5,153 bases of DNA from Clostridia bacterium (GCA_900757255.1 CAAENE010000348.1:1-5153), one strand, 5' to 3'. Counted from the stretch's first letter, positions 1-5,038 are shown. Notes: a model not told the origin generated them from the letters alone. Numbers and translations are program-made.

Positions 1-88
1 GCTCCGGTTCTTCCTCGGAAACGGTAATTTGTGAATCCGGCTCATCAAAAATTTTAGATGGGATTTCCTGATAATACCGTTTGGTCAT
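1..88 (-). CDS. Unrecognised small protein, third gene of minus-strand operon (cut by window edge)
   Basis: Only the first 29 codons are visible and the gene runs off the left edge. The start is ATG at 88-86, five bases after the TGA of the upstream gene (96-94). A purine-rich ribosome binding site, AAAGGAAGGTGA, lies in the last codons and stop of that upstream gene, so translation is probably coupled to it. The visible protein begins MTKRYYQEIPSK and becomes acidic near the edge, with a run of glutamates (VSEEEPE). No domain can be assigned from so short a piece. Calling it a real gene rests on the start context, the tight operon spacing and an open frame to the edge. Function unknown. Confidence 0.6.
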   Translation of the reverse strand, partial: MTKRYYQEIPSKIFDEPDSQITVSEEEPE

Positions 89-93
89 AGCGC

Positions 94-618
94 TCACCTT
101 CCTTTGAACATATTTGCCATATTGGTATTTTTGAGCAGCTGGACCGCTTTATCCAGTTTGTCTGCACGTTTGGTGTTTAAAAAAGGTTTTATGGCGGATA
201 ACAGGTTGATTCGCTGCGGGTTGTTTGCCGGAAGGTTTTTTAAAATAGAATTAAGATGCGTCATATGGTGTGGTTCCGGTGCCGGTTCGGTCTCGGCCGC
301 AGTTTCCGGAACCGGTTCTTCCTGCCGGGGTGCATCAAATCCCTGCTGCTGTAAAAAGTCCGGGAAAGTATACCCGCTCTGAGGTGCGGGCGGAGCCTGG
401 TAAGTTGGCTGATAGGGCGGATATTGGGGCGGCGCCTGGTATGGATTGTACTGCGGCGGATAGGGTGGATACTGCGTGTATTGCGGCGGTGGCTGCTGTT
501 GAGGCTGCTGCTGAGCCGGGCCGGCAAACATGGATATGACATCCTGCAGTTTAGACACTGTTTGCGGGTCTGATAACGCTTTTGAAATAAAATCCATCAT
601 TCCTCCGTTTTCAGCCAT
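94..618 (-). CDS. Unrecognised 174-residue protein with Pro/Gln/Tyr-rich central segment
   Basis: The start is ATG at 618-616, preceded by GGAGG (627-631 on the complement) nine bases away. Three zones are visible. Residues 1-33 are a short helical segment (DFISKALSDPQ). Residues 34-80 are low-complexity, with polyglutamine-proline followed by imperfect QYPPY / PPQYNPYQ / QAPPQYPPY units. Residues 98-115 are acidic and Glu/Pro-rich, and residues 118-174 form a basic, probably helical C-terminus (RINLLSAIKPFL, ADKLDKAVQLLK). There is no signal peptide or membrane segment, so it is probably cytosolic. The family is not recognised. Pro/Tyr/Gln-rich linkers are common in structural or adaptor proteins, including some spore coat proteins, but that link is only a guess. 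It is second in a three-gene operon, 14 bases downstream of the 92-residue gene and 5 bases upstream of the partial gene. The coding call is strong and the function is unknown. Confidence 0.85.
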   Translation of the reverse strand: MAENGGMMDFISKALSDPQTVSKLQDVISMFAGPAQQQPQQQPPPQYTQYPPYPPQYNPYQAPPQYPPYQPTYQAPPAPQSGYTFPDFLQQQGFDAPRQEEPVPETAAETEPAPEPHHMTHLNSILKNLPANNPQRINLLSAIKPFLNTKRADKLDKAVQLLKNTNMANMFKGR

Positions 619-632
619 TTCTCTCGCCTCCT

Positions 633-911
633 TTATTTACTCTGGTCTAATGTATCAATCATTTTGCGAAAACTGTCCAGCGACGCATTACGCAGGACGT
701 CGTCTAAATTGACGTTTTTTTTCGGAGCTTTTCCTGCACTGCGCATCAGATTAGACAGCGCTTCGGGACTCGCATTTTTCAGCTTTGCCATCAGCTCCTG
801 TCCGTCCGGTGTATTGAGCATGGAAAGAATCATGGGGATTTTTTCTTTTAAAGCGTTGACGTCTGTATTTTTAAATAACTCAGAAAAGGTTTTATTAAAG
901 TTCTCGTTCAT
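633..911 (-). CDS. Unrecognised 92-residue helical protein, first gene of minus-strand operon
   Basis: The start is ATG at 911-909, with a strong GAGGAGG ribosome binding site (921-927 on the complement) nine bases upstream. The protein is small, charged, free of cysteine and without membrane segments. It looks all-helical: FNKTFSELFK, ALKEKIPMILSMLN, GQELMAKLKN, ALSNLMRSAGKA and SFRKMIDTLDQ each read as an amphipathic helix. It loosely shares a style with the N- and C-termini of the next gene (short helices, 'ISMF' against 'LSML'), but this is too weak to claim homology. The stop lies 14 bases before the next start, and that gene's binding site falls inside the gap, so the two are almost certainly co-transcribed. 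It diverges from the phosphoesterase operon. Family and function are not recognised. Confidence 0.85.
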   Translation of the reverse strand: MNENFNKTFSELFKNTDVNALKEKIPMILSMLNTPDGQELMAKLKNASPEALSNLMRSAGKAPKKNVNLDDVLRNASLDSFRKMIDTLDQSK

Positions 912-941
912 TAACGATTACCTCCTCGATCGTGGTTACTT

Positions 942-969
942 TATTTTATGTGGAAATTCAGGTAAATGT
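942..969 (-). promoter_or_regulatory. Candidate promoter of the minus-strand operon, sigma-K/sigma-E-like
   Basis: Read on the minus strand, the sequence has AC, a 17-base spacer and CATAAAATA. This fits the mother-cell sporulation sigma-K pattern (AC, about 17 bases, CATAnnnTA) and is close to a sigma-E -10. It lies 31 bases upstream of the 92-residue gene. The motif is short and AT-rich, so chance is a real possibility. A weak sigma-A alternative, TGCACA with an 18-base spacer and TAAAAT, overlaps it. Confidence 0.25.
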
Positions 970-978
970 GCATAAAAT
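943..978. repeat. 8-bp inverted repeat in the divergent intergenic region
   Basis: ATTTTATG (943-950) is matched by its exact reverse complement CATAAAAT (971-978), with 20 bases between. It sits between the two divergent operons and just upstream of the plus-strand -35 box at 981. It could be an operator, or simply AT-rich coincidence. Confidence 0.25.
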
Positions 979-980
979 TG

Positions 981-1008
981 TTGACATATTCTGATTTCGT
1001 GGTACAAT
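981..1008 (+). promoter_or_regulatory. Sigma-A-type promoter of the phosphoesterase operon
   Basis: A consensus -35 box TTGACA (981-986) and a -10 box TACAAT (1003-1008) are separated by 16 bases. Transcription would begin near 1015. The -10 box overlaps an in-frame ATG at 1007, so that ATG would not be in the transcript. This supports the start at 1031 for the downstream gene. Confidence 0.75.
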
Positions 1009-1014
1009 GTCTGT

Positions 1015-1020
1015 GGTGAT
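1015..1020 (+). promoter_or_regulatory. Probable ribosome binding site that decides the phosphoesterase start
   Basis: GGTGAT matches the 3' part of the GGAGGTGAT complement of the 16S rRNA tail and lies 10 bases before ATG 1031. It falls at or immediately after the predicted transcription start, so the leader would be very short. The upstream ATG at 1007 has no comparable site. Confidence 0.45.
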
Positions 1021-1030
1021 TTATGTGGAT

Positions 1031-1489
1031 ATGCTGATATTTTCCGATACCCATTTTCATATAAAACGTACTGTGTCTGCCATACAGAACCATCCGGAAA
1101 TTAAGACGATATTGTTTTTGGGGGATATGGCGGCAGATGCGGAAGAACTGCGGAAAAAATTCCCTGACAGGGATGTTTACAGCGTCCGGGGCAATAATGA
1201 TTTTTACTCTGACGATCCGGAGGTTTTGGTAATCCGGTCTGGAACGTTTTCTTTTTTTCTGACGCATGGGCACAAATATGATGTGAAAAACGGCGACTAT
1301 TCCGTTTTGATTCGGGATACGAAAAAACGCGGCTGTTCAGCTGCTATTTTCGGGCATACTCATTTGCAGACGTTAACAGAAGAGAAAGGGATTATCCTTT
1401 TTAACCCGGGATTTGCCGGAACAGGACAATATGGGATTTTAAGGGTATCCCAAGAAAAATTTGAGTTTGAGGAGATGCAGGGGTTTTGA
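1031..1489 (+). CDS. YfcE/MJ0936-family metallophosphoesterase (phosphodiesterase)
   Basis: This is a 152-residue soluble enzyme of the small calcineurin-like phosphoesterase family (E. coli YfcE, M. jannaschii MJ0936). Members are two-metal phosphodiesterases, often active on artificial diester substrates, whose physiological substrate is usually unknown. The whole metal-site set is visible: D6 and H8 (FSDTH), D32 (FLGD), N55 and D57 (VRGNND), H79 (LTHGH), and H109 and H111 (FGHTH), followed by the family's NPG turn (125-127). Length is normal for the family. The reading frame extends to an ATG at 1007, but that codon lies in the -10 promoter box. Starting at 1031 gives the canonical N-terminus MLIFSDTH, with the metal motif almost at once. 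It is first in a three-gene operon, and its stop overlaps the next start by one base. The family is certain; the substrate is not. Confidence 0.93.
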   Translation: MLIFSDTHFHIKRTVSAIQNHPEIKTILFLGDMAADAEELRKKFPDRDVYSVRGNNDFYSDDPEVLVIRSGTFSFFLTHGHKYDVKNGDYSVLIRDTKKRGCSAAIFGHTHLQTLTEEKGIILFNPGFAGTGQYGILRVSQEKFEFEEMQGF

Positions 1490-1977
1490 TGCATAAAGAA
1501 AAGCTGACAAACGATTCTAACCGGATTTTGGTTTTTATCTTTACCGTTGTCGGTGTCCTATTTGTACTCAGTTTGTACCAGTTTGTCAAAATTGAACGGT
1601 ATGGTTTTATTGCTGATATCTTGCTGATTGCTGTCCTGAGTGCAGTTGCCTTTCTATTATTGAAGTATTTTTTGACAGATTATACCTATACTGTTGTCGG
1701 GCGGGAAATTATTTTTAATAAAAATTATGGTAAGCGGGAGCGGGGGATTATGGACGTTCCGTTTGACCATATTGAAGCTATTTTACCGGCTGACAGCTGT
1801 GAACTGGAGCAGTATAAGGGAATTAAAAAAGTCAACCGATATGTTTTGAATAATATCAAACGACGTAAATATTGTATTATCTATCGTACCGGAACCGCTA
1901 TGGAGAAAATCGTCTTTCAGCCGAGCGACGATCTTCTGCGCATTTTAAAAAAAGGGATGGAGGGTAAGGTGCAATGA
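1489..1977 (+). CDS. Unrecognised membrane protein, two N-terminal helices plus possible PH-like domain
   Basis: A 162-residue protein. The start is ATG at 1489, which shares one base with the upstream stop (TGATG). A TTG codon at 1486 is in frame but less likely. Two hydrophobic helices occupy about residues 13-33 and 41-62, with only a short turn between them, so both the N-terminus and the large C-terminal part (63-162) are probably cytoplasmic. The C-terminal part reads as alternating beta strands (YTYTVVGREIIF, KRERGIMDVPFDHIEAI, KYCIIYRT, KIVFQP) ending in a helix (DDLLRILKKGM). This pattern is typical of bacterial PH-like domains of small membrane proteins, but the assignment is by pattern only. 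The YTY start, GKRERG and VPFDHIEAILP resemble uncharacterised clostridial proteins. It is translationally coupled on both sides, so it may work with its neighbours. Function unknown. Confidence 0.88.
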   Translation: MHKEKLTNDSNRILVFIFTVVGVLFVLSLYQFVKIERYGFIADILLIAVLSAVAFLLLKYFLTDYTYTVVGREIIFNKNYGKRERGIMDVPFDHIEAILPADSCELEQYKGIKKVNRYVLNNIKRRKYCIIYRTGTAMEKIVFQPSDDLLRILKKGMEGKVQ

Positions 1978-2834
1978 GGTATTCTGAAGGTAAATTTATT
2001 ACCACGCAAATGAAACGCTCAAACCGGAACGGCCTGATAGGGCTTCTCTGCCTGCTGGCAATTTTTGGCGTTATGCTCTATTTTGATTTTGAAATGATTT
2101 GCAGCAATTTGACCCATATCAATACAAATTTTGAGATTCTGAAACAAGAGATGACGACAATTGAAAAAACGGAAAAAGTATTAGGAGGTTCCACTACGGT
2201 AGATTACGCAGTAAACAAGTATATAGACAAGCGTGATGTTTATGAACAATATCCGTTTTATAGGTTTCGGATAAAACCGGATAGTATGACTAAAACAAGG
2301 GTAGAGTACGGTACATATAATGAAGGGGTACTGACGCCGGCGTATGGGCTTTCTATTGCGGAATATGACGGGGTGAAATTCGGCGTTATTCATAAGCTTG
2401 GATTGGATGTAAGTAAGGCCAACACTCTTAAGGGCCTTTGGATTAAGATGCCCTCATTTTTAAAAAATGACTTAGGATACGGCCTTTCCGAAGGGGAAAA
2501 CTTTGAAACAATAAATTACTATTTTGATGCTCGGGGCAATACGTTTGTAGATTTAGACGGTAGAGATTTTATGTTTTATCGTGTTTACATGATTTTCATG
2601 CTGATTATAGCATTTTTTGTGATTCGCAACTTAATCATTCCCAAAAAGAGCTTTACCTATAATCAACTCACAAAATACGGTTCCGGTGAACAAATTGCAG
2701 TGCAGCTTGATGAAGAAATACCGGAAGATTTTCAGGGAAAACAGCTGACCACTGAGACGTGGGTTGTTGAGAAAAAATGGTTCCGAACCAAAGTGATAAA
2801 AAATCATAGAAAAAAAACTAAGTTTGATGAATAA
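1974..2834 (+). CDS. Unrecognised 286-residue membrane protein with two spaced transmembrane helices
   Basis: The start is ATG at 1974, overlapping the previous stop by four bases (ATGA), with GGAGGG about ten bases upstream. Hydrophobic helices lie at about residues 20-37 and 201-222. The segment between them (about 38-200) begins with a helical, possibly coiled stretch (HINTNFEILKQEMTTIEK) and continues as a mixed domain rich in Tyr and Gly. The positively charged N-terminus (KRSNRNG) suggests it lies inside, which would place the middle domain outside the membrane and the C-terminal about 64 residues (KKSFTYNQLTKYG to the end) in the cytoplasm. The tail is very basic (KNHRKKTK). There is no cysteine motif or catalytic signature. 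The arrangement is reminiscent of uncharacterised two-helix clostridial membrane proteins, but I cannot name the family. It is last in the phosphoesterase operon, with no terminator directly after its stop and a new promoter six bases beyond. Confidence 0.88.
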   Translation: MRYSEGKFITTQMKRSNRNGLIGLLCLLAIFGVMLYFDFEMICSNLTHINTNFEILKQEMTTIEKTEKVLGGSTTVDYAVNKYIDKRDVYEQYPFYRFRIKPDSMTKTRVEYGTYNEGVLTPAYGLSIAEYDGVKFGVIHKLGLDVSKANTLKGLWIKMPSFLKNDLGYGLSEGENFETINYYFDARGNTFVDLDGRDFMFYRVYMIFMLIIAFFVIRNLIIPKKSFTYNQLTKYGSGEQIAVQLDEEIPEDFQGKQLTTETWVVEKKWFRTKVIKNHRKKTKFDE

Positions 2835-2839
2835 AAAGC

Positions 2840-2868
2840 TTGACAAAGAAAGATAACTATGGTATTAT
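2840..2868 (+). promoter_or_regulatory. Strong sigma-A-type promoter of the cold-shock gene
   Basis: TTGACA (2840-2845) and TATTAT (2863-2868) are separated by exactly 17 bases. Transcription would start near 2875, giving a leader of about 125 bases before the cold-shock ATG. Long leaders are a known feature of many cold-shock mRNAs. Confidence 0.8.
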
Positions 2869-2878
2869 ATTATTAATA

Positions 2879-2895
2879 TTTTAAATGTTTTAAAT
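2879..2895 (+). repeat. Tandem TTTTAAAT pair at the start of the csp transcript
   Basis: TTTTAAAT occurs at 2879-2886 and again at 2888-2895, separated by a single G. It lies just after the predicted transcription start and before the leader hairpin. In such AT-rich DNA it may be chance. Confidence 0.3.
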
Positions 2896-2899
2896 TGAT

Positions 2900-2960
2900 T
2901 CACATATATTTGTAAGTCATTTTTCGTTTAAATGATTTACAAATATATGTGATTTTTTTT
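2900..2960 (+). terminator. Long leader hairpin with T-tract upstream of csp (attenuator or terminator)
   Basis: The arms at 2900-2922 and 2930-2952 pair over 23 bp with one G-U wobble as the only non-Watson-Crick pair, around a 7-base loop TTCGTTT. Eight T residues follow at once (2953-2960). This is the form of an intrinsic terminator, though the stem is very AT-rich. It lies downstream of the 2840-2868 promoter and upstream of the csp start. It may attenuate csp, end the upstream membrane-protein operon, release a short leader RNA of about 85 bases, or act as a temperature-sensitive structure. The T-tract is only on the plus-strand side, so the orientation is clear. Confidence 0.65.
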
Positions 2961-2970
2961 AACAGGAAAA

Positions 2971-2976
2971 TATAAT
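2971..2976 (+). promoter_or_regulatory. Possible second -10 box directly before csp
   Basis: A perfect TATAAT lies just after the leader T-tract. There is no good -35 box: at 17 bases upstream the sequence is TGTGAT. A start here would leave a leader of under 20 bases and bypass the hairpin. The region is AT-rich, so the match may be accidental. Confidence 0.2.
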
Positions 2977-2999
2977 TTTTTAATTTGGGAGGTACCACT

Positions 3000-3200
3000 A
3001 TGAATAAGGGTACAGTAAAATGGTTTAATTCTGAAAAAGGATATGGATTTATTTCCATGGAAGGCGGAGAGGATGTATTCGTGCATTTTTCTGCAATCCA
3101 AAGCGATGGCTTTAAATCTTTGGACGAAGGTCAGGCGGTTACGTTTGATACCGAAAATGGAAACCGCGGTCTGCAGGCTGCAAATGTCCGTATAGCGTAA
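3000..3200 (+). CDS. csp: Cold-shock domain protein (CspA family)
   Basis: A 66-residue single cold-shock domain protein, the usual length for the family. These are five-stranded beta-barrel proteins that bind single-stranded RNA and DNA and act as RNA chaperones in the cytoplasm. The signature is complete: MNKGTVKWFN at the start, RNP1 as KGYGFI (residues 13-18), RNP2 as VFVHF (26-30), and the closing strand GLQAANVRI. The start is ATG 3000, preceded by GGGAGGT (2987-2993) seven bases away. An in-frame TTG at 2985 would overlap that binding site and is not credible. It has its own promoter and a hairpin-bearing leader upstream, and a terminator 10 bases after the stop, so it is monocistronic. 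Which paralogue it is, and whether it is truly cold-induced, cannot be told from the sequence. Confidence 0.97.
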   Translation: MNKGTVKWFNSEKGYGFISMEGGEDVFVHFSAIQSDGFKSLDEGQAVTFDTENGNRGLQAANVRIA

Positions 3201-3210
3201 CCTAAAAAAG

Positions 3211-3237
3211 AAAAACACGCCTGCCGGCGTGTTTTTT
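3211..3237. terminator. Bidirectional intrinsic terminator between csp and tcdA
   Basis: The stem has six GC-rich pairs (CACGCC, 3216-3221, with GGCGTG, 3226-3231) around the loop TGCC, extended by five A-T pairs. T6 follows on the plus strand (3232-3237). On the minus strand the complement of the upstream A-rich stretch supplies T-tracts as well. It can therefore end both csp and the convergent tcdA. Confidence 0.9.
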
Positions 3238-3267
3238 ATGCTTAAAATATGAAACTATGGTTCGGCT

Positions 3268-3987
3268 TTAATTTACAGAAAACTGCGTGAGATCACGAAT
3301 CACTTCCCCGGCAATCAATAGTCCCGCAACTGACGGAACGAAAGCAATAGAAGCGGGTATTGTTCTCTTGCTGACCCCGTCTTCGCTATATCCGGCTGAA
3401 CCCTTTTTCGGCTCTTCCCGGGAATAGAGGACTTTGCACTTTTTGACGCCGCTTGCTTTAAGCTCGCGCCGCATGACGCGCGCAAGAGGGCAAACGGAGG
3501 TGTTATAGATATCATCTATGATAAATTGGGACGCATCCAGTTTGTTTCCGGTTCCCATACAGGAAATAATGGGAATGTCCATCTCATCTGCCCGGAGAAT
3601 GAGACCTATTTTACCGCTTACTGTGTCGATTGCGTCCACAATATAGTCAACATCTTTGGTGATTATTTCATCGTTTTTCCCCGGCAGATAAAACTCCTGA
3701 TAAACATTGATTTGACACTGTGGATTGATTTTTAATATTCTGTCGCGCATCACATCGGTTTTGGCTTTGCCTATCGTTGTGATATCGGCAATTAGCTGCC
3801 GATTGATGTTTGTTTCGTGGACGGTATCGTTATCAATAAGTATGAATTTACCAATCCCGCATCTGGCAAGCGCTTCGCAAACATAGGAACCGACGCCGCC
3901 TAAACCAAAAACGGCGATACAGGCACTTTTTAGCTTATCCATGTTTTCTTTTCCAAGCAAAAGCTCGGTACGTGAAAACTGTTCCAT
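3268..3987 (-). CDS. tcdA: tRNA threonylcarbamoyladenosine dehydratase (TcdA/CsdL, E1-like family)
   Basis: A 239-residue cytosolic enzyme of the ThiF/MoeB/HesA E1-like family. TcdA uses ATP to cyclise the t6A base at position 37 of ANN-decoding tRNAs to ct6A. Visible features are the family N-terminus SRTELLLG, the nucleotide-binding loop GLGGVGS (28-34), acidic D52 and D54 at the end of the second strand, the NINRQ motif (60-64) that contacts ATP, and DAIDT (118-122). The TcdA-type segment CPLARVMRRELKASGV (166-181) and VLYSREEP (187-193) distinguish it from MoeB and ThiF. There are no zinc-binding CxxC pairs, as expected for TcdA. The start is ATG 3987-3985 with GGAG (3998-4001 on the complement) ten bases away. 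It is transcribed alone, divergent from the AraC-family gene and convergent with csp. Confidence 0.94.
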   Translation of the reverse strand: MEQFSRTELLLGKENMDKLKSACIAVFGLGGVGSYVCEALARCGIGKFILIDNDTVHETNINRQLIADITTIGKAKTDVMRDRILKINPQCQINVYQEFYLPGKNDEIITKDVDYIVDAIDTVSGKIGLILRADEMDIPIISCMGTGNKLDASQFIIDDIYNTSVCPLARVMRRELKASGVKKCKVLYSREEPKKGSAGYSEDGVSKRTIPASIAFVPSVAGLLIAGEVIRDLTQFSVN

Positions 3988-4014
3988 AAAATAGACACTC
4001 CAATTGGTTTTTTG

Positions 4015-4042
4015 TTGACATCTTTTTATTTTATTATATACT
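4015..4042 (+). promoter_or_regulatory. Promoter of the AraC-family regulator
   Basis: TTGACA (4015-4020) and TATACT (4037-4042) lie 16 bases apart. Transcription would start near 4049, giving a leader of about 24 bases carrying the AGGAGG binding site (4061-4066). It overlaps the opposing tcdA promoter almost completely. Confidence 0.7.
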
Positions 4043-4061
4043 AAAGTCAGGACAATGTAAA
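4033..4061 (-). promoter_or_regulatory. Promoter of tcdA
   Basis: On the minus strand, TTTACA (4061-4056) and a perfect TATAAT (4038-4033) are separated by 17 bases. Transcription would start near 4026, about 38 bases before the tcdA ATG. Its -10 box shares bases 4037-4038 with the -10 box of the opposing promoter, and its -35 box abuts the regulator's ribosome binding site. Confidence 0.7.
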
Positions 4062-4072
4062 GGAGGAGAAGG

Positions 4073-4930
4073 ATGTCAAATATCAGCAGATACCATTTTG
4101 ACCTGGTATATGGGGATTATACCAGAGTGGGTGATTTGATTCTGTACCAAATTGGTGATTTGAGCTGTGAAGCCGGATATGAAGTGGGCGAGCATGAACA
4201 GTGGGCTCACGAGATAACTTATGTGGTATCCGGAAAAGGGATCTGTTACTGCGGCGGCAGGAAATACGAGCTCAAAAAAGGCGATGTGCATTTTGCTAAA
4301 AAGGGTGAGATGCATAACATTTTTTCTGATAATCTGAATCCAATCCGCTTTCTATATCTTGGAATTGACGTTGTAGACAATTATAAAGGTCCCTTCCGGG
4401 ATATGCTGGATTACCTTACAGATATGGAAAACTGTGTGGTTGCAGACCGCTTTGATATTTCAGCGTACTTTTACGCTGTCCTGAACGAATTGCTGCTCAA
4501 CCGCTCCTATACCGATATTGTTCTGCGAAATAACCTGGAAAACCTTATGATTATCACCTATCGTGAGTTTATTAAAGAAAAGAATAAGATTTATGCACGT
4601 CAGGATTATAAGGACAGTTTTATTTATGATATCAAATATTATATCGACTGCAATATCCGGTCGGTAAAACGGATGGAAGATATTGCGGAGGAATTTGGAT
4701 ATTCCTATAATTATATTGCAAGGGAATTTGCAAGGGTAACCGGGCGGACTATGAAGGAGTATGTTTTAGACAGAAAATTTGAGATTGCGGCAAATCTTTT
4801 GCTCAACAGCGACAAAAATGTGACCGACATTGCAGAAGAGCTGTCTTTTTCCTCTCTTCATACTTTTAGCCGGGCTTTCAGGAAACAGTTTGGCATTTCA
4901 CCCCAGCAATATAAAATGCGAAATAGATAA
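4073..4930 (+). CDS. AraC-family transcriptional regulator with N-terminal cupin sensor
   Basis: A 285-residue regulator with the typical two-part layout. The N-terminal cupin (about residues 25-100) shows both cupin motifs: HEQWAHEITYVVSGKG (41-56), and GDVHFAKKGEMHNI (70-83) with histidines H41, H46, H73 and H81. It would bind a small ligand, often a sugar or similar effector in this family. A helical linker follows (about 105-185). The C-terminal DNA-binding domain (about 186-283) has two helix-turn-helix units: MEDIAEEFGYSYNYIAREF (201-219), and VTDIAEELSF followed by SRAFRKQFGISPQQYK (266-281), the family signature. The start is ATG 4073 with AGGAGG six bases upstream. It is monocistronic, with its own promoter and terminator. 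The target is unknown. The leader transcript beyond 5033 is the nearest downstream candidate, and autoregulation or an effect on tcdA is possible through the overlapping promoters. Confidence 0.95.
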   Translation: MSNISRYHFDLVYGDYTRVGDLILYQIGDLSCEAGYEVGEHEQWAHEITYVVSGKGICYCGGRKYELKKGDVHFAKKGEMHNIFSDNLNPIRFLYLGIDVVDNYKGPFRDMLDYLTDMENCVVADRFDISAYFYAVLNELLLNRSYTDIVLRNNLENLMIITYREFIKEKNKIYARQDYKDSFIYDIKYYIDCNIRSVKRMEDIAEEFGYSYNYIAREFARVTGRTMKEYVLDRKFEIAANLLLNSDKNVTDIAEELSFSSLHTFSRAFRKQFGISPQQYKMRNR

Positions 4931-4935
4931 TTGAG

Positions 4936-4969
4936 ATACAGGAACGGCATCTGCCGTTCCTGTATTTTT
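4936..4969 (+). terminator. Intrinsic terminator of the AraC-family gene
   Basis: ATACAGGAACGGC (4936-4948) pairs perfectly with GCCGTTCCTGTAT (4953-4965) around the loop ATCT, followed by T5 (4965-4969). It begins five bases after the stop codon and separates the regulator from the next transcription unit. Confidence 0.9.
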
Positions 4970-5010
4970 AAAATATCATAAAATGCCCAATGACAGAACA
5001 AAAAAAGATA

Positions 5011-5038
5011 AAGACATTTTACGAGTACCTGCTATAAT
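5011..5038 (+). promoter_or_regulatory. Extended -10 promoter of the right-edge transcription unit
   Basis: A perfect TATAAT (5033-5038) is preceded by TGC (5030-5032), an extended -10 element. The -35 box is weaker, AAGACA (5011-5016), 16 bases upstream. Transcription would start near 5045. The gene it serves lies past the window edge. Confidence 0.65.

Noticed and set aside
104..712. Several plus-strand open frames opposite the minus-strand operon, including one rich in Ala and Arg
   Set aside because: They lie antisense to genes with strong binding sites and tight operon spacing, have no ribosome binding sites of their own, and their composition follows from the complement of Pro/Gln/Tyr codons.
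941..1273. Minus-strand frame of 110 codons antisense to the phosphoesterase
   Set aside because: It overlaps a complete metallophosphoesterase with every motif intact. The translated sequence is unlike a folded protein and has no good start context.
1486..1488. TTG at 1486 as the start of the second operon gene
   Set aside because: ATG 1489 follows at once, overlaps the upstream stop in the common TGATG arrangement and keeps the same frame, so it is the more likely start.
2900..2952. The long inverted repeat as a transposon end or miniature inverted-repeat element
   Set aside because: The arms are separated by only seven bases with no internal sequence, no target-site duplication is seen, and a T-tract follows directly, so an RNA hairpin explains it better.
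3315..3735. Additional frames on both strands inside tcdA
   Set aside because: They are shadows of tcdA, which has full family motifs and its own promoter and binding site.
4076..4315. Minus-strand frame inside the AraC-family gene
   Set aside because: It is antisense to the cupin domain coding sequence, with no binding site and no promoter.
4979..5021. TAAAATG/CATTTTA inverted repeat (7 bp, 29 bases apart) and two GACA boxes 21 bases apart, considered as AraC-type operators upstream of the right-edge promoter
   Set aside because: The matches are very short in AT-rich DNA, and no other copy exists in the window to support a binding consensus. The 21-base spacing suits AraC-type half-sites but is not enough alone.
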